Of a stretch of DNA of 64,000 nucleotides, positions 1 through 8,227 are shown one piece after another (the first letter of the stretch is position 1; every line of letters starts with the position of its first letter). The stretch is from Gordonia sp. PDNC005 (GTDB lineage Bacteria; Actinomycetota; Actinomycetes; Mycobacteriales; Mycobacteriaceae). The position numbers and the translations under genes were made by a program. A model generated the notes under the pieces. It saw only the letters and a list, made by a program, of their open reading frames with translations. It had not been told where the DNA came from and did no database searches. The stretch lies in NCBI RefSeq assembly GCF_016919385.1, contig NZ_CP070351.1:3844001-3908000 (forward strand). Direction: 5' to 3'.

Positions 1-267
1 ATCGCTGTCGCCGTCCTGTACGGCGTCCTGGCGGGCATGGGCGTGTGGGACCAGATCAACGGCTCGTTCGGCGACATCATCGCGTCTGACGGCACCAGCA
101 GCGGCTCCGACATCATCGGCACAGGCATGGTGTTCGGGTTCTCGGCGGGCTTCGGTGTGGTCGCTGCGATTCTCGTCACAGGTATCGCGACGATCTCGGC
201 GTACATCTACAACGTGTGTGCCGACATGGTCGGCGGCGTCGAAGTGACGCTGGCCGACCTCGACTGA
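1..267 (+). CDS. DUF3566 transmembrane protein, C-terminal part (5' end outside window)
   Basis: The reading frame is open from base 1 and ends with TGA at 265-267, so only the last 88 residues are present. They show a hydrophobic stretch (IAVAVLYGVLAGMG), a polar loop, and a second membrane segment (GFGVVAAILVTGIATISAYIYN) followed by an acidic tail. This layout matches the C-terminal half of the DUF3566 membrane protein that follows gyrA in mycobacteria (Rv0007 type), and the two tRNAs immediately downstream fit that synteny. Its function is not known. The family call rests on position and topology rather than on a catalytic motif. Confidence 0.85.
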   Translation: MAVAVLYGVLAGMGVWDQINGSFGDIIASDGTSSGSDIIGTGMVFGFSAGFGVVAAILVTGIATISAYIYNVCADMVGGVEVTLADLD

Positions 268-343
268 AGTAGTCGTCACTAGGTCTGTGACCTGCCGTTT
301 TGGTACTTCCGGAATCGTCGGGTAACGTTCCATCTCGGTTCAA

Positions 344-417
344 GGGCCTATAGCTCAGGCGGTTAGAGCGCTTCGCTGATAACGAAGAGGTCGGAGGTTC
401 AAGTCCTCCTAGGCCCA
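344..417 (+). tRNA. tRNA-Ile (anticodon GAT)
   Basis: A complete cloverleaf can be folded. The acceptor arm GGGCCTA pairs with TAGGCCC, the anticodon stem is CTTCG/CGAAG with loop CTGATAA, and the T arm contains GTTCAAG. The discriminator is A417 and CCA is encoded at 418-420. tRNA-Ile(GAT) next to tRNA-Ala(TGC) downstream of the DUF3566 gene is the usual arrangement in mycobacteria and relatives. Confidence 0.97.
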
Positions 418-459
418 CCACGACCACCCGGCGATCGACTATCATGGTCGAAGCCACCC

Positions 460-532
460 GGGGCCTTAGCTCAGTTGGTAGAGCGCCGCCTTTGCAAGGC
501 GGATGTCAGGAGTTCGAATCTCCTAGGCTCCA
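460..532 (+). tRNA. tRNA-Ala (anticodon TGC)
   Basis: The acceptor arm GGGGCCT pairs with AGGCTCC with one G-T wobble. The anticodon stem is CCGCC/GGCGG with loop TTTGCAA, and the T loop is TTCGAAT. The discriminator is A532 and CCA is not encoded. The gene lies 39 bases after the CCA of tRNA-Ile, so the two are probably co-transcribed. Confidence 0.97.
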
Positions 533-541
533 CAAGTAAGT

Positions 542-598
542 AGACACACGGTCAGGCGCGGTACCGAGAGAATCGGTATCGCGCCTGACTCGTTGTGT
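542..598 (+). terminator. Hairpin terminator after the tRNA pair
   Basis: Arms GTCAGGCGCGGTACCGA (551-567) and its complement at 573-589 pair at 16 of 17 positions around a 5-base loop. The outer bases ACACACG and CGTTGTGT extend the stem, and TCGTTGTG follows. Its place directly after tRNA-Ala makes termination of the tRNA transcript the natural reading. Confidence 0.75.
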
Positions 599-679
599 GC
601 ACGTTCTGCCGCATCTCCTAGGCGGCGACGCGCGTGGCCCGGTGGGTGCACGCGGTCAGCGGTGAGGATCTGCGCCGTG

Positions 680-1251
680 GCTGCGACGGTTCTCGAGGAG
701 TTCAGGCTCGGCTTCCTGTCGTTGCCGACGTTCGGGGATAGGCCGGTCGAGCAGATCGTGAATCATCTTGATCGGGCTGTGCGGTGGGCGGCACCGGAGC
801 TGCCTCCGGTGATGGAGCGGGGGCACTGAAGTGGCTCAAGGGAAACCTCTACGAGCCGGAGCATCCGACATTGGTCTGGGGTGAGGCTCGCATGCCGAAC
901 ATCCTGTACACGCCCCAGCTGTCGGTGGCGGGCGTTCTGGACTGGGAGATGGCGTATCTGGGCCACCACGAGGCCGACTTGGCCTGGTTGCTCTTCCTGG
1001 ACTGGGCCTGCAGTGACTTCGAAGGGCATGCGTCGCTTCCGGGAACTCCGTAACGAGATGAGACGATCGCGCGCTACGAAGAGTTGACAGGGTGGAAGGT
1101 GCGGAACCTCCGCTTCAACGAGGTTCTGGCCGCGGTCCTGCTCGCGGTTCCGCTTGTGCGCCTGACCACCCATCTGCGGTTGGGAGCTGACGTGGACATC
1201 AATGGCTTCTGCATGCACCGCCTCGAGCAGCTACTCCCGCCGAACGCCTGA
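680..1251 (+). pseudogene. Decayed phosphotransferase (APH/choline-kinase-like family)
   Basis: Three pieces of one protein can be read. In the first frame the segment EEFRLGFLSLPTFGDRPVEQ leads to AAPELPPVMER. A two-base excess in the G run near 820-825 then moves the frame to ALKWLKGNLYEPEHPTLVWG, followed by the kinase core HPTLVWGEARMPNILY and VLDWEMAYLGHHEADLAW. That frame meets TAA at 1051-1053 but continues as RDETIARYEELTGWKVRN to a natural stop at 1249-1251. The catalytic His-Gly-Asp of active members reads WGEARMPNIL here, so the catalytic Asp is gone. The N-terminal nucleotide-binding lobe is missing. The locus is a 5'-truncated, frameshifted relic, with the left limit approximate. 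Confidence 0.75.
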
Positions 1252-1431
1252 ATGAACCCTGCGTCCGATTCTCCGGTGGAGTCAATCACTCGAGACGTTT
1301 GATTCGGGTCGAGTCGGGCAGAAGGCCGCACAGCAGGCCAGCTTGCCTCTCAGATGGATGAGACGTTCGAGACTCACTGAAGGAGCGGGTCTCCAATCGC
1401 CTGAAGCACCGACCGGCGGTACAGGCGAGAG

Positions 1432-2145
1432 TCAGTGCACCCGACGAGCGACGAAGTTCGCGGCGTTGTCGGTCATCCCGTTGACGGCGTATTCGCCGTG
1501 CACAGTGTTCGGTCGGCTGATGGGTCCGCCGTCGCAGATGTTGTCGCCGGGAATGCAGTACTCGCGAGTCATCGCGCGGTAGCGCGCACCAACGCGCATC
1601 GGAGGCACGCGGGCGTCACGGAACCAGCGATCTGCGGGACCGCCGAAGATCAGCACCCCTGCGACATGGCGCGCGACAGATCCCGCCAGCGGCGAGGGCA
1701 CTTCAGTGAGGATCGGAGCGACGGCGTTCAGCTGATCGCTGACGGCGTACGTGACGACGGCCGCCCCCTGCGAATAGCCGCCGACGACGATGCGAGTGGA
1801 GGGGCAGCGCGATGCGATCGCGCGCATCTGGCCCTGGGTGTCACGGACGCCGACGGCGACGGTCTTCAGGAAATCGATGCCCTCGGTGAACGCGTCGCTC
1901 GCCTGGTAGCGGACCGGGGAGACGCGGACCGACTTGCCGGGGAAGCGGTTCTGAAGCGACCGGTACATCGCCTGACCGGTGGTTCCCACCGGTGCGCCGG
2001 ATTCCTGTGTTCCACGGGCGAACACCAGGTGAATATCGGCGCAGTCGGCCGCCGAGGCGGTTCCGGTTCCGGACGGGACCGTGACTCCTACAATCGACAA
2101 CAGTCCGACCAAGACGATGAGCAGGCGCTTTGTCATGCTCTGCAT
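1432..2145 (-). CDS. Secreted cutinase-family serine esterase
   Basis: The product of about 237 residues begins with a signal peptide (basic MTKR, hydrophobic core LLIVLVGLLSIVGVTVPSG, cleavage near TASAA). The mature part opens with CADIHLVFARGTQE, typical of the cutinase family. The nucleophile elbow is GGYSQGA, the Asp lies in ICDGG and the His in NTVHGEYAVN. Several Cys are placed for the usual disulfides. I chose the ATG at 2145 because AGGA lies 9 bases upstream; 2136 and 2181 are alternatives. Such enzymes hydrolyse carboxyl esters, lipids or polyesters outside the cell. The gene is convergent with the phosphotransferase relic and has the same strand as the PucR regulator upstream. Confidence 0.9.
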   Translation of the reverse strand: MQSMTKRLLIVLVGLLSIVGVTVPSGTGTASAADCADIHLVFARGTQESGAPVGTTGQAMYRSLQNRFPGKSVRVSPVRYQASDAFTEGIDFLKTVAVGVRDTQGQMRAIASRCPSTRIVVGGYSQGAAVVTYAVSDQLNAVAPILTEVPSPLAGSVARHVAGVLIFGGPADRWFRDARVPPMRVGARYRAMTREYCIPGDNICDGGPISRPNTVHGEYAVNGMTDNAANFVARRVH

Positions 2146-2180
2146 AGTAGAGCGTCCTGCCGACAAATGCCCGCCATCCA

Positions 2181-3728
2181 TCAGTCGGCGTTTGATCCGT
2201 CGAGTCGAACGGAAACAGCAGACCAGCGCTCGATCAGCAAACTCAACGCAATCCGAATGCGTGGATCGTCGAGGTCGACGCCGATCAGGTCGGCGATCGA
2301 ATTCCGACGATTCCGCAGGGTATTCGGGTGAATGCCGAGCTTCGCTGCCGCGCGGGTCGGCTCTGCCGGAGATGCGAGGATTTCGCGAAGGGTCTGCACA
2401 TAGGCGCTCGAATGGTCGGCGTCATGACGCGCCAACACGTCGACCGGGCTCGGTGCAGTCCCGGCGAGCGAGGCGACAGCGCGAGCGATGACAACCTCGT
2501 GCCACACGTCGTCGGATGTGGACGGAGTGGGAACCGCCCCTGCACGTTGCAGCACGAGTACGTCGATCGCATCGGCGCGAGAACGGGGGAGGTCTGCGGC
2601 GGCGACGGCCACCCGCCCTGCGGCGAGATGCGTGTCGGCCTTGGAGAGGGAGTGGGTCGTCGCGCTCAGCCACGCCCAACTCCCCGGGCGACGACCGGCC
2701 GCCGTGACCAGAGCCATCGGAATCCCGTCCACCTCGGTCAACAAGGGCTGGGACCATCCGGCTCGCCGCAGTGCGATCTCCCAGAGTTCGAGGCCGAATC
2801 CCTCGTCCGCCGAAGCGCTCCCAAGCGCGACGACGCGCCACGGCCCGTCCGGGAGTCGGTCCGACGCTTCGTCTCCGGTGATCAGGACCGATCGCAAGCG
2901 CTCTATGGTGACCCGCCGCGCGGCACCGAAGACGGCGCGCAGTCGGAGGAGATGCAGTGCGACCACTGACGTGGTGCGGACGAGCTCCGCGAGCTGTTCG
3001 TCGGACAGCGGGCCCGGGTCCACGACCCAGATCGATCCGAGCAGTTCTCGACCCGCTCGCACCGGGACGACGAGACGTTCAAGCACGCCGTCCGAGCCCG
3101 CGGCGACTCGGAAAGGCTCAGTCGCGGCGTGCAGGGTCCGGAACACTCCGCGTGAACGGAAATGCTTGACCACGTGTTCGGGCACTCGTCGTCCGACGAT
3201 CGTCGAGATCCGGACCGGGTCGGCGGTGTCCTGCAGAGCCGAGTACGCCAGCACCCGAGAGAAGGCGTCCTCGATGGTCACCGGCGCCGACACGATCGCC
3301 GCAGCGGCATCGGCGAACTCGAAGAGCTCGCTGTAATCCACCGGGTGCGCAACGAGCGCTCCCGCCGAGCTCGTCGACTGGTCGAGCACACTGCGCACCA
3401 GCCACGCGAAATGGGTCCACGACACGATCGGCCGCAACTCGAGCACGGGAAGCCCGAGATCTGCCGCGACGGCGGCCACCTCGGGAAGTTCGGCGTATGG
3501 CGCCCGAAGCACCACTGCCGCGGCCTGTACGGCCTCTGCCGCCCGCAGAACGTCCAGCGCGGAGTCGGCGTCGTGTGCGCCGTTGCCGAGCAGCAGAGTT
3601 CCCGCGTCGTGAGACGGCAGGTCCCCGTCGGCGAGCAGCACGTCGGTCACCGTCCGTCGGACACCGTTTCCTGTCCGCCGGACGATTCCCTCGCCGAGCG
3701 ACTCCGCCAACGTGTCGACGTCGATCAC
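2181..3728 (-). CDS. PucR-family transcriptional regulator
   Basis: The 515-residue protein starts at GTG. The first 120 or so residues form the PucR-type sensor domain (TLLLGNGAHDADSALDVLRA, AAAVVLRAPYAELPEVAAVA). The middle is GAF-like with LERLVVPVRAGRELLGSIWV. The C-terminal helix-turn-helix is LREILASPAEPTRAAAKLGI followed by HPNTLRNRRNSIADLIG, the hallmark of the PucR C-terminal HTH. The family usually activates catabolic genes for purines, amino acids or proline. The gene is divergent from the FAD oxidoreductase at 3843 with a perfect 11-bp inverted repeat between them, so that enzyme is the probable target. The effector cannot be told from sequence. Confidence 0.92.
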   Translation of the reverse strand: MIDVDTLAESLGEGIVRRTGNGVRRTVTDVLLADGDLPSHDAGTLLLGNGAHDADSALDVLRAAEAVQAAAVVLRAPYAELPEVAAVAADLGLPVLELRPIVSWTHFAWLVRSVLDQSTSSAGALVAHPVDYSELFEFADAAAAIVSAPVTIEDAFSRVLAYSALQDTADPVRISTIVGRRVPEHVVKHFRSRGVFRTLHAATEPFRVAAGSDGVLERLVVPVRAGRELLGSIWVVDPGPLSDEQLAELVRTTSVVALHLLRLRAVFGAARRVTIERLRSVLITGDEASDRLPDGPWRVVALGSASADEGFGLELWEIALRRAGWSQPLLTEVDGIPMALVTAAGRRPGSWAWLSATTHSLSKADTHLAAGRVAVAAADLPRSRADAIDVLVLQRAGAVPTPSTSDDVWHEVVIARAVASLAGTAPSPVDVLARHDADHSSAYVQTLREILASPAEPTRAAAKLGIHPNTLRNRRNSIADLIGVDLDDPRIRIALSLLIERWSAVSVRLDGSNAD

Positions 3729-3738
3729 AGTGCCCTCA

Positions 3739-3766
3739 CCACAGTTGAGACTGTACTCAACTGTGG
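3739..3766. promoter_or_regulatory. Perfect inverted repeat in a divergent promoter, likely PucR operator
   Basis: CCACAGTTGAG (3739-3749) and CTCAACTGTGG (3756-3766) are perfect reverse complements separated by ACTGTA. The site begins 11 bases before the pucR-type start codon and lies about 80 bases before the oxidoreductase start. It sits between two divergent genes, is not followed by a T run, and therefore looks like an operator rather than a terminator. Confidence 0.6.
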
Positions 3767-3842
3767 CTAACGAACAGTGACTTCCATCACTTGAGGTCCG
3801 ACACTGAGGTGACAGGCATCAGGCGACGAAGGGCAGGACACA

Positions 3843-5093
3843 ATGAGCAACACAGGTCACCAGCGGCGGATCGCCGTCGTCGGAGCGGGCATGGTCGGAC
3901 TGTCCACCGCGTGGTTCCTCCAGGAACGCGGTGTCGAGGTGACCGTCCTCGAGCGCAAAGACGTCGCCGCCGGATCGTCCTGGGGCAACGCCGGATGGCT
4001 CACTCCGGGAATCAGCACTCCGCTTCCCGAACCTGCAGTGCTCAAGTACGGGATCCGTGCGGTGCTGAGTCCGTCGTCGCCCGTTTACGTGCCGCCCACT
4101 GCCAACCCGCGTCTCATTCGGTTCCTCACCTCATTCGCGCGGCACAGCACCGCAGCGCGTTGGAAGACCGCGATGGACTCACTCGTCCCGATCAACCGAA
4201 CCGCGCTCCCGGCGTTCGACGCCCTGGCCGACGGAGGAGTGGAAGTCGGTACGCGTGCCGCGGATGACTTCATCGCCGCGTATCGCACCGAATCGGACCG
4301 CGAAGTGCTCCTCGACGAGCTCGAACACATCAAGGCCGCCGGCCAGGACATCGGATTCGAGCTGATCAGCGGCGCGCGGGCGCGAGAGATCACCCCGGCG
4401 CTGTCGGAGGAGGTGAACTACGCGATCCGACTCGAGGGACAGCGGTTCATCGATCCCGGCGCGTTCGTCGACTCGCTCGCGGCGTCGTTCCGCGGTCGCG
4501 GTGGCGTGATCCGTGAAGGTGTTCGTGTCGACGACGTCGACGCGGCCGCGACAGGCGTTGTGCTGACCACCTCCGAGGGCGTCGAGCGATACGACGACGT
4601 GGTGTTGGCGACGGGCGCCTGGATCAGCCGGCAGGCCCGCGACTTCGGCGTTCGCGTGCCGGTCCAGGCCGGTCGGGGCTACAGCTTCAGCGTCCCGGTG
4701 GACACCGTTCCGACGAGTCCGGTCTACTTTCCTGCACAACGAGTGGCGTGCACACCGCTCGGTGACCGCTTGCGAGTCGCCGGAATGATGGAGTTCCGTG
4801 ATCCCGACGCCGATCTCGACAGCCGCCGGATCAAGGCCATCGTCGACGCGGCGCGTCAGCTGTTGACGGGTGTCGACCTCGACGACCGCAAGGACGAGTG
4901 GGTCGGTTCGCGGCCCTGTACGCCGGACGGTCTCCCCGTGATCGGCTCGACCTTCGCTTCCAACGTGCACGTCGCGGGTGGTCACGGCATGTGGGGAATC
5001 ACCCTCGGACCCGCGACCGGCCGTCTCCTCGCGGAGTCGATCGTCACCGGTACGACGCCGCGGGAGCTGGCGCCGTTCAACCCACTCCGCTGA
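3843..5093 (+). CDS. FAD-dependent oxidoreductase, D-amino-acid dehydrogenase (DadA) type
   Basis: The 416-residue protein opens with the dinucleotide fold RIAVVGAGMVGLSTAWFLQE and continues with VTVLERKDVAAGSSWGNAGW, a close match to the DadA signature. The C-terminal FAD contact is SRPCTPDGLPVIGS followed by NVHVAGGHGMWGITLGPATG. DadA-type enzymes oxidise D-amino acids to 2-oxo acids and feed electrons to the respiratory chain at the membrane. Length agrees with the family (about 410-430). No racemase lies beside it, so substrates such as D-amino acids, sarcosine-like amines or hydroxyproline remain possible. It is divergent from the PucR regulator and probably controlled by it. Confidence 0.88.
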   Translation: MSNTGHQRRIAVVGAGMVGLSTAWFLQERGVEVTVLERKDVAAGSSWGNAGWLTPGISTPLPEPAVLKYGIRAVLSPSSPVYVPPTANPRLIRFLTSFARHSTAARWKTAMDSLVPINRTALPAFDALADGGVEVGTRAADDFIAAYRTESDREVLLDELEHIKAAGQDIGFELISGARAREITPALSEEVNYAIRLEGQRFIDPGAFVDSLAASFRGRGGVIREGVRVDDVDAAATGVVLTTSEGVERYDDVVLATGAWISRQARDFGVRVPVQAGRGYSFSVPVDTVPTSPVYFPAQRVACTPLGDRLRVAGMMEFRDPDADLDSRRIKAIVDAARQLLTGVDLDDRKDEWVGSRPCTPDGLPVIGSTFASNVHVAGGHGMWGITLGPATGRLLAESIVTGTTPRELAPFNPLR

Positions 5094-5111
5094 CGGAGGG
5101 CATCGCTGACG

Positions 5112-5660
5112 TCAGATGAGGATCCAGAGGTATGCGATGACACCGAGTACCAGGGCGAGCAGCCACAGGTAGCCCACGATGATCGCAGCGACGGCGAAGT
5201 GCCGCCCGATGGTGCCGTCACGGTCGATCTGGTTCCTGGACCGGTATCCCAGCCACAGACCGAACGGGAACGTGATGCCAAGGCCAGACAGCACGAGAGC
5301 GACGATCGACAGGTAGTTGATGTCGGCCTGTGCCGACGAAGTGGTTGTCGACGACGTCGAGGTGGGGGCCACCGGACTCTCCTTCGCGGGCGCGGGCGGT
5401 GAGGCGGGAGCCGCAGGCGACATGGGTCGCTTGGGTTCCGGCGCTGCCGAGTAGGCGAGCGAACCCGCTTGCTTCGCCTGGTCGACGGGTGGCTGGGTCG
5501 GTCGTGGCGGAGGCTGGTTGCCGTGGGGCGGACGGGGCTGCGGGGGCGGACCCTGCGGCGGGCGACCCGGCTGGGCCTGGTGCTGCGGCACGGGCTGCGC
5601 GGGGCGCGGCGGGTTCGGGCCCGAAGGCATCGGGCCGCGGCGCGGATCGTCGGTGGTCAC
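5112..5660 (-). CDS. Proline-rich DUF4190-like membrane protein
   Basis: The first 110 of 182 residues are Pro/Gln-rich and presumably cytoplasmic and disordered (PQGPPPQPRPPHGNQPPPRP). The C-terminal part has two membrane helices, LSIVALVLSGLGITFPFGLW and HFAVAAIIVGYLWLLALVLG, joined by the short polar turn LGYRSRNQIDRDG. This two-helix hairpin resembles DUF4190. In mycobacteria a membrane protein (Rv0008c) occupies the same place before ppiA, on the same strand. Function is unknown. Confidence 0.8.
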   Translation of the reverse strand: MTTDDPRRGPMPSGPNPPRPAQPVPQHQAQPGRPPQGPPPQPRPPHGNQPPPRPTQPPVDQAKQAGSLAYSAAPEPKRPMSPAAPASPPAPAKESPVAPTSTSSTTTSSAQADINYLSIVALVLSGLGITFPFGLWLGYRSRNQIDRDGTIGRHFAVAAIIVGYLWLLALVLGVIAYLWILI

Positions 5661-5669
5661 GAGTACAAA

Positions 5670-5900
5670 TTACCTTCCGCCGAGGTCGGACGGACCGTCG
5701 GACAGATCCTCGATGCGCGGAACTGTCGGCGACACCGGCGGATGCTCAGTGCGCGAACGACGCGCGACGACGACGATGCCTGTCACCAACAGGACGAGCG
5801 CAGAGCCGACCACGACGAGGAGTTTGTTGCCCATCACTCCAGGTTGCCAGGTGATTCGGGTCCACGCCAACCGCGTCGCCGCTGATAGGGGCCCGATCAC
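5670..5900 (-). CDS. Small single-pass membrane protein
   Basis: The product is up to 76 residues. One strong transmembrane helix ([20 protein letters not shown]) is followed by basic ARRSR and a soluble Pro/Asp-rich tail ending [12 protein letters not shown]. The frame begins at GTG 5900; the ATG at 5834 would give MGNKLLV and a more compact protein, but neither has a convincing ribosome site. It lies 9 bases before the DUF4190-like gene on the same strand and may be co-transcribed with it. Function is unknown. Confidence 0.6.
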   Translation of the reverse strand: MIGPLSAATRLAWTRITWQPGVMGNKLLVVVGSALVLLVTGIVVVARRSRTEHPPVSPTVPRIEDLSDGPSDLGGR

Positions 5901-5936
5901 ATCGAATTGTCAGACGGACATGGTTTGATTGATGTC

Positions 5937-6458
5937 GTGAGTGAGCAGAACAAGACCGCGACCCTGCACACCAATCGCGGCGACATCGTCATCGAACTCT
6001 TCCCGAACCACGCACCGGTCACCGTTGCGAATTTCGTCGGCCTGGCCGACGGCTCCAAGGAGTACACGACCACCAACGCCAAGGGTGAGGCCAGCGGCCC
6101 GTTCTACGACGGCGCCGTGTTCCACCGCGTCATCGAGGGCTTCATGCTCCAGGGCGGCGACCCGACGGGCAGCGGTCGTGGCGGCCCGGGCTACCAGTTC
6201 AAGGACGAGTTCCACCCCGAACTCCAGTTCGATCGTCCGTACCTCCTCGCGATGGCGAACGCCGGACCGGGTACCAACGGCTCGCAGTTCTTCATCACGG
6301 TCGGCGCCACGCCGCACCTGAACCGTCGCCACACGATCTTCGGCGAGGTCAAGGATGCAGCGTCGCAGGCTGTTGTCGACGCCATCGCCGCCACCCCGAC
6401 CGATCGCGCCGACCGGCCGGTCGACGACGTGGTGATCGAGAGCGTTGAGCTCTCCTGA
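5937..6458 (+). CDS. ppiA: Peptidyl-prolyl cis-trans isomerase A (cyclophilin)
   Basis: The 173-residue protein is a single cyclophilin domain. It begins [20 protein letters not shown] and has the active-site segment [19 protein letters not shown] with the catalytic Arg, then [20 protein letters not shown]. No signal peptide is present, so it acts in the cytoplasm to isomerise Xaa-Pro bonds during folding. I prefer GTG at 5937, which gives [10 protein letters not shown]; the upstream ATG at 5907 would add ten residues without similarity to the family. Gene order with rhomboid and crgA matches mycobacterial Rv0009. Confidence 0.97.
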   Translation: MSEQNKTATLHTNRGDIVIELFPNHAPVTVANFVGLADGSKEYTTTNAKGEASGPFYDGAVFHRVIEGFMLQGGDPTGSGRGGPGYQFKDEFHPELQFDRPYLLAMANAGPGTNGSQFFITVGATPHLNRRHTIFGEVKDAASQAVVDAIAATPTDRADRPVDDVVIESVELS

Positions 6459-7314
6459 CTTGAACCAGGTCTGTTACCGACACACCGACCGCCCCACCGC
6501 GTTGTCATGCACGCGGTGCGGGCGGTCGGCGTGTCATGAATGCCTCCGTCCCGCATCCGTCGGTCAACACTGTGTCGACTGCGTCTCGCAGGACGCTGCA
6601 TCGGCTCGGGTGACCTCGCCAACGCCCGCAGTCGTGTCGGCGAATGCCAAGCCGCTCGTCACCTACACGCTGATCGCGATCAACGTGATCGTGTTCGCCG
6701 CAGTGCTTCTGCAGGCGGGCGGGACAACGCTGCCCTACTCCTCGATCTATCGAGAAGGCGCCCTCATCAGCGGAGCCGGACTCGACGATCAGTACTGGCG
6801 GCTGCTGACCTCGGGGTTCTTGCACCAGAGCGTGCCGCACCTCGCGATCAACATGTTCTCGCTGTACATCATCGGCGCGGACCTGGAGAGAGCTCTCGGC
6901 CGTGGCCGCTATCTGGCCATCTACGTGGTGAGCCTGCTCGGGGGAAGTGCCGCCGTGATGGCGTTCCAGTCGGGCATCACCGCCACCGCAGGCGCTTCGG
7001 GCGCCATCTACGGTCTGATGGGTGCGCTGCTGATACTTCTTCTCCGCGTCAAGGCCCCGGTGCAGACGGTTCTCGGCGTGATCGCGATCAACATCGTCAT
7101 CTCGGTGACCATCCCCGGGATCTCCCTCTACGGACACCTCGGCGGTCTGGTGTTCGGAGCGGCGGCCGCCGGTGCGGTCGTGTGGTTGCCGGCGCGACTG
7201 CTGCCTCCGGAGCGCCGGACCCAGGCGGCCGTCTCCCGCATCGGCTGGTACGGACTGGCGGCCCTCGCGGTGCTCGCCGTAGTCATCGGCACCAGCCTCG
7301 GTGCCGTCGCCTAG
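6445..7314 (+). CDS. Rhomboid-family intramembrane serine protease with N-terminal zinc finger
   Basis: Residues 5-45 form a zinc-binding module of B-box type ([20 protein letters not shown], then CHECL and HCVDC). The remaining 220 residues are a six-helix rhomboid domain. The catalytic Ser lies in [13 protein letters not shown] and the catalytic His in [12 protein letters not shown]. The [15 protein letters not shown] helix carries the conserved His and Asn of the oxyanion region. Rhomboids cleave membrane-bound substrates within the bilayer. The likely TTG start overlaps the end of ppiA by 14 bases, so coupling is probable; another TTG at 6460 cannot be excluded. Confidence 0.93.
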   Translation: MSSPDLNQVCYRHTDRPTALSCTRCGRSACHECLRPASVGQHCVDCVSQDAASARVTSPTPAVVSANAKPLVTYTLIAINVIVFAAVLLQAGGTTLPYSSIYREGALISGAGLDDQYWRLLTSGFLHQSVPHLAINMFSLYIIGADLERALGRGRYLAIYVVSLLGGSAAVMAFQSGITATAGASGAIYGLMGALLILLLRVKAPVQTVLGVIAINIVISVTIPGISLYGHLGGLVFGAAAAGAVVWLPARLLPPERRTQAAVSRIGWYGLAALAVLAVVIGTSLGAVA

Positions 7315-7351
7315 AGCCGGAGGTCTCTGCTCGTCGAACGGAGTCGAGGGT

Positions 7352-7792
7352 TCAGTCGACCGGGAAACCTGCGTCGGTGAGTGCCTCGACCACGACGGTC
7401 GGCTCGACGCCGAGATCCCATCGACCGAATACGAGGAGCCGGTCGTCGGGTAGGTCGATCACCAGCTGACGACTGCGCCCGGCGAGGCGGCGGGTCTCGA
7501 GGGTTCCGACGCGAACCACATCGCTGGCAGTCAACGACACGCGACCGGTGAGCGTCCGGACCACGATCCGCGGTCCCGGAAACAAGGACAGACGCGGGCG
7601 GCGGACCAGCGCGATCACGCCGGTCACGATGAGCCCGACTGCCGCCACCCCGATGAACACCATTGCGGGCGGTTCCGTGTACGACGCTGCAGCGGCCGCC
7701 GCTAACGCGATCCCGGCGCCGATCAAGGCGATGCCGGCCGCGAGCGGCGTCGACCATGAGGCCGACGGCGTCGAGTCATCCACAGTATTCAT
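7352..7792 (-). CDS. PH-domain-containing membrane protein
   Basis: The 146-residue protein has two N-terminal membrane helices (LAAGIALIGAGIALAAAAAA and MVFIGVAAVGLIVTGVIALV). A small beta-rich domain follows, RIVVRTLTGRVSLTASDVVR with RQLVIDLPDDRLLVFGRWDL, which fits the low-molecular-weight PH-like domain. Mycobacterial Rv0010c has the same size, strand and position between the ppiA region and crgA. Its role is not established. The start codon region is flanked by DnaA-box-like sequences. Confidence 0.8.
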   Translation of the reverse strand: MNTVDDSTPSASWSTPLAAGIALIGAGIALAAAAAASYTEPPAMVFIGVAAVGLIVTGVIALVRRPRLSLFPGPRIVVRTLTGRVSLTASDVVRVGTLETRRLAGRSRQLVIDLPDDRLLVFGRWDLGVEPTVVVEALTDAGFPVD

Positions 7793-7861
7793 TCGTTATC
7801 CACAGGCGTTGTTCACAGGTGGGGATGAGTTACACACATGTAATTTCCACACTGGGGACAA
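7776..7861. promoter_or_regulatory. Cluster of DnaA-box-like 9-mers
   Basis: The short gap between the PH-domain gene and crgA holds a perfect TTATCCACA at 7796-7804. Three more sites have one mismatch to TTATCCACA or TTGTCCACA: TCATCCACA at 7776-7784, TTGTTCACA at 7809-7817, and TTGTCCCCA on the minus strand at 7853-7861. Weaker TTACACACA and ATTTCCACA lie between them. The region is AT-rich for this genome. It could serve DnaA-dependent regulation of crgA or the PH gene, or titrate DnaA near the origin. Confidence 0.55.
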
Positions 7862-7880
7862 CACTGTGAGGTGTTCGCCC

Positions 7881-8171
7881 TCAGCGCCAGCCCATCGTCA
7901 TCAACAGACCGACAACCATGAAGCCGAAACCGATCAGCATGTTCCATGGGCCGAGCTCGGCCATCCAGTTGAGGAACTTGCCTTCCGCACCCCATGCCTC
8001 CTGCGTGGCGCCCAAGTAGTAGACGAGCAGCCACACCAGGCCGATGAGCATGAGACCGAACATGACGGACTGGTACACAACTCCCGACGGACCCGCCTTC
8101 ACCTTCACCGGAGTACGGCTGGCGCTGTTGACGGTGTAGTCGGTCTTCTTCCGGACCTTTGACTTAGGCAT
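7881..8171 (-). CDS. crgA: Cell division protein CrgA
   Basis: The 96-residue protein begins with a basic tail ([15 protein letters not shown]) and has two membrane helices, [19 protein letters not shown] and [20 protein letters not shown]. The segment [20 protein letters not shown] is the CrgA signature. CrgA sits in the septal membrane of actinobacteria and recruits or stabilises FtsZ, FtsQ, FtsI and wall-synthesis proteins. Length and position match Rv0011c. The DUF881 gene that separates crgA from trpG in Mycobacterium tuberculosis is absent here. Confidence 0.96.
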   Translation of the reverse strand: MPKSKVRKKTDYTVNSASRTPVKVKAGPSGVVYQSVMFGLMLIGLVWLLVYYLGATQEAWGAEGKFLNWMAELGPWNMLIGFGFMVVGLLMTMGWR

Positions 8172-8227
8172 ACCCTCTACGGTATCCCAGCTGCACCGCC
8201 AGCAGCGAAAACGATAACCTTGCAGGC

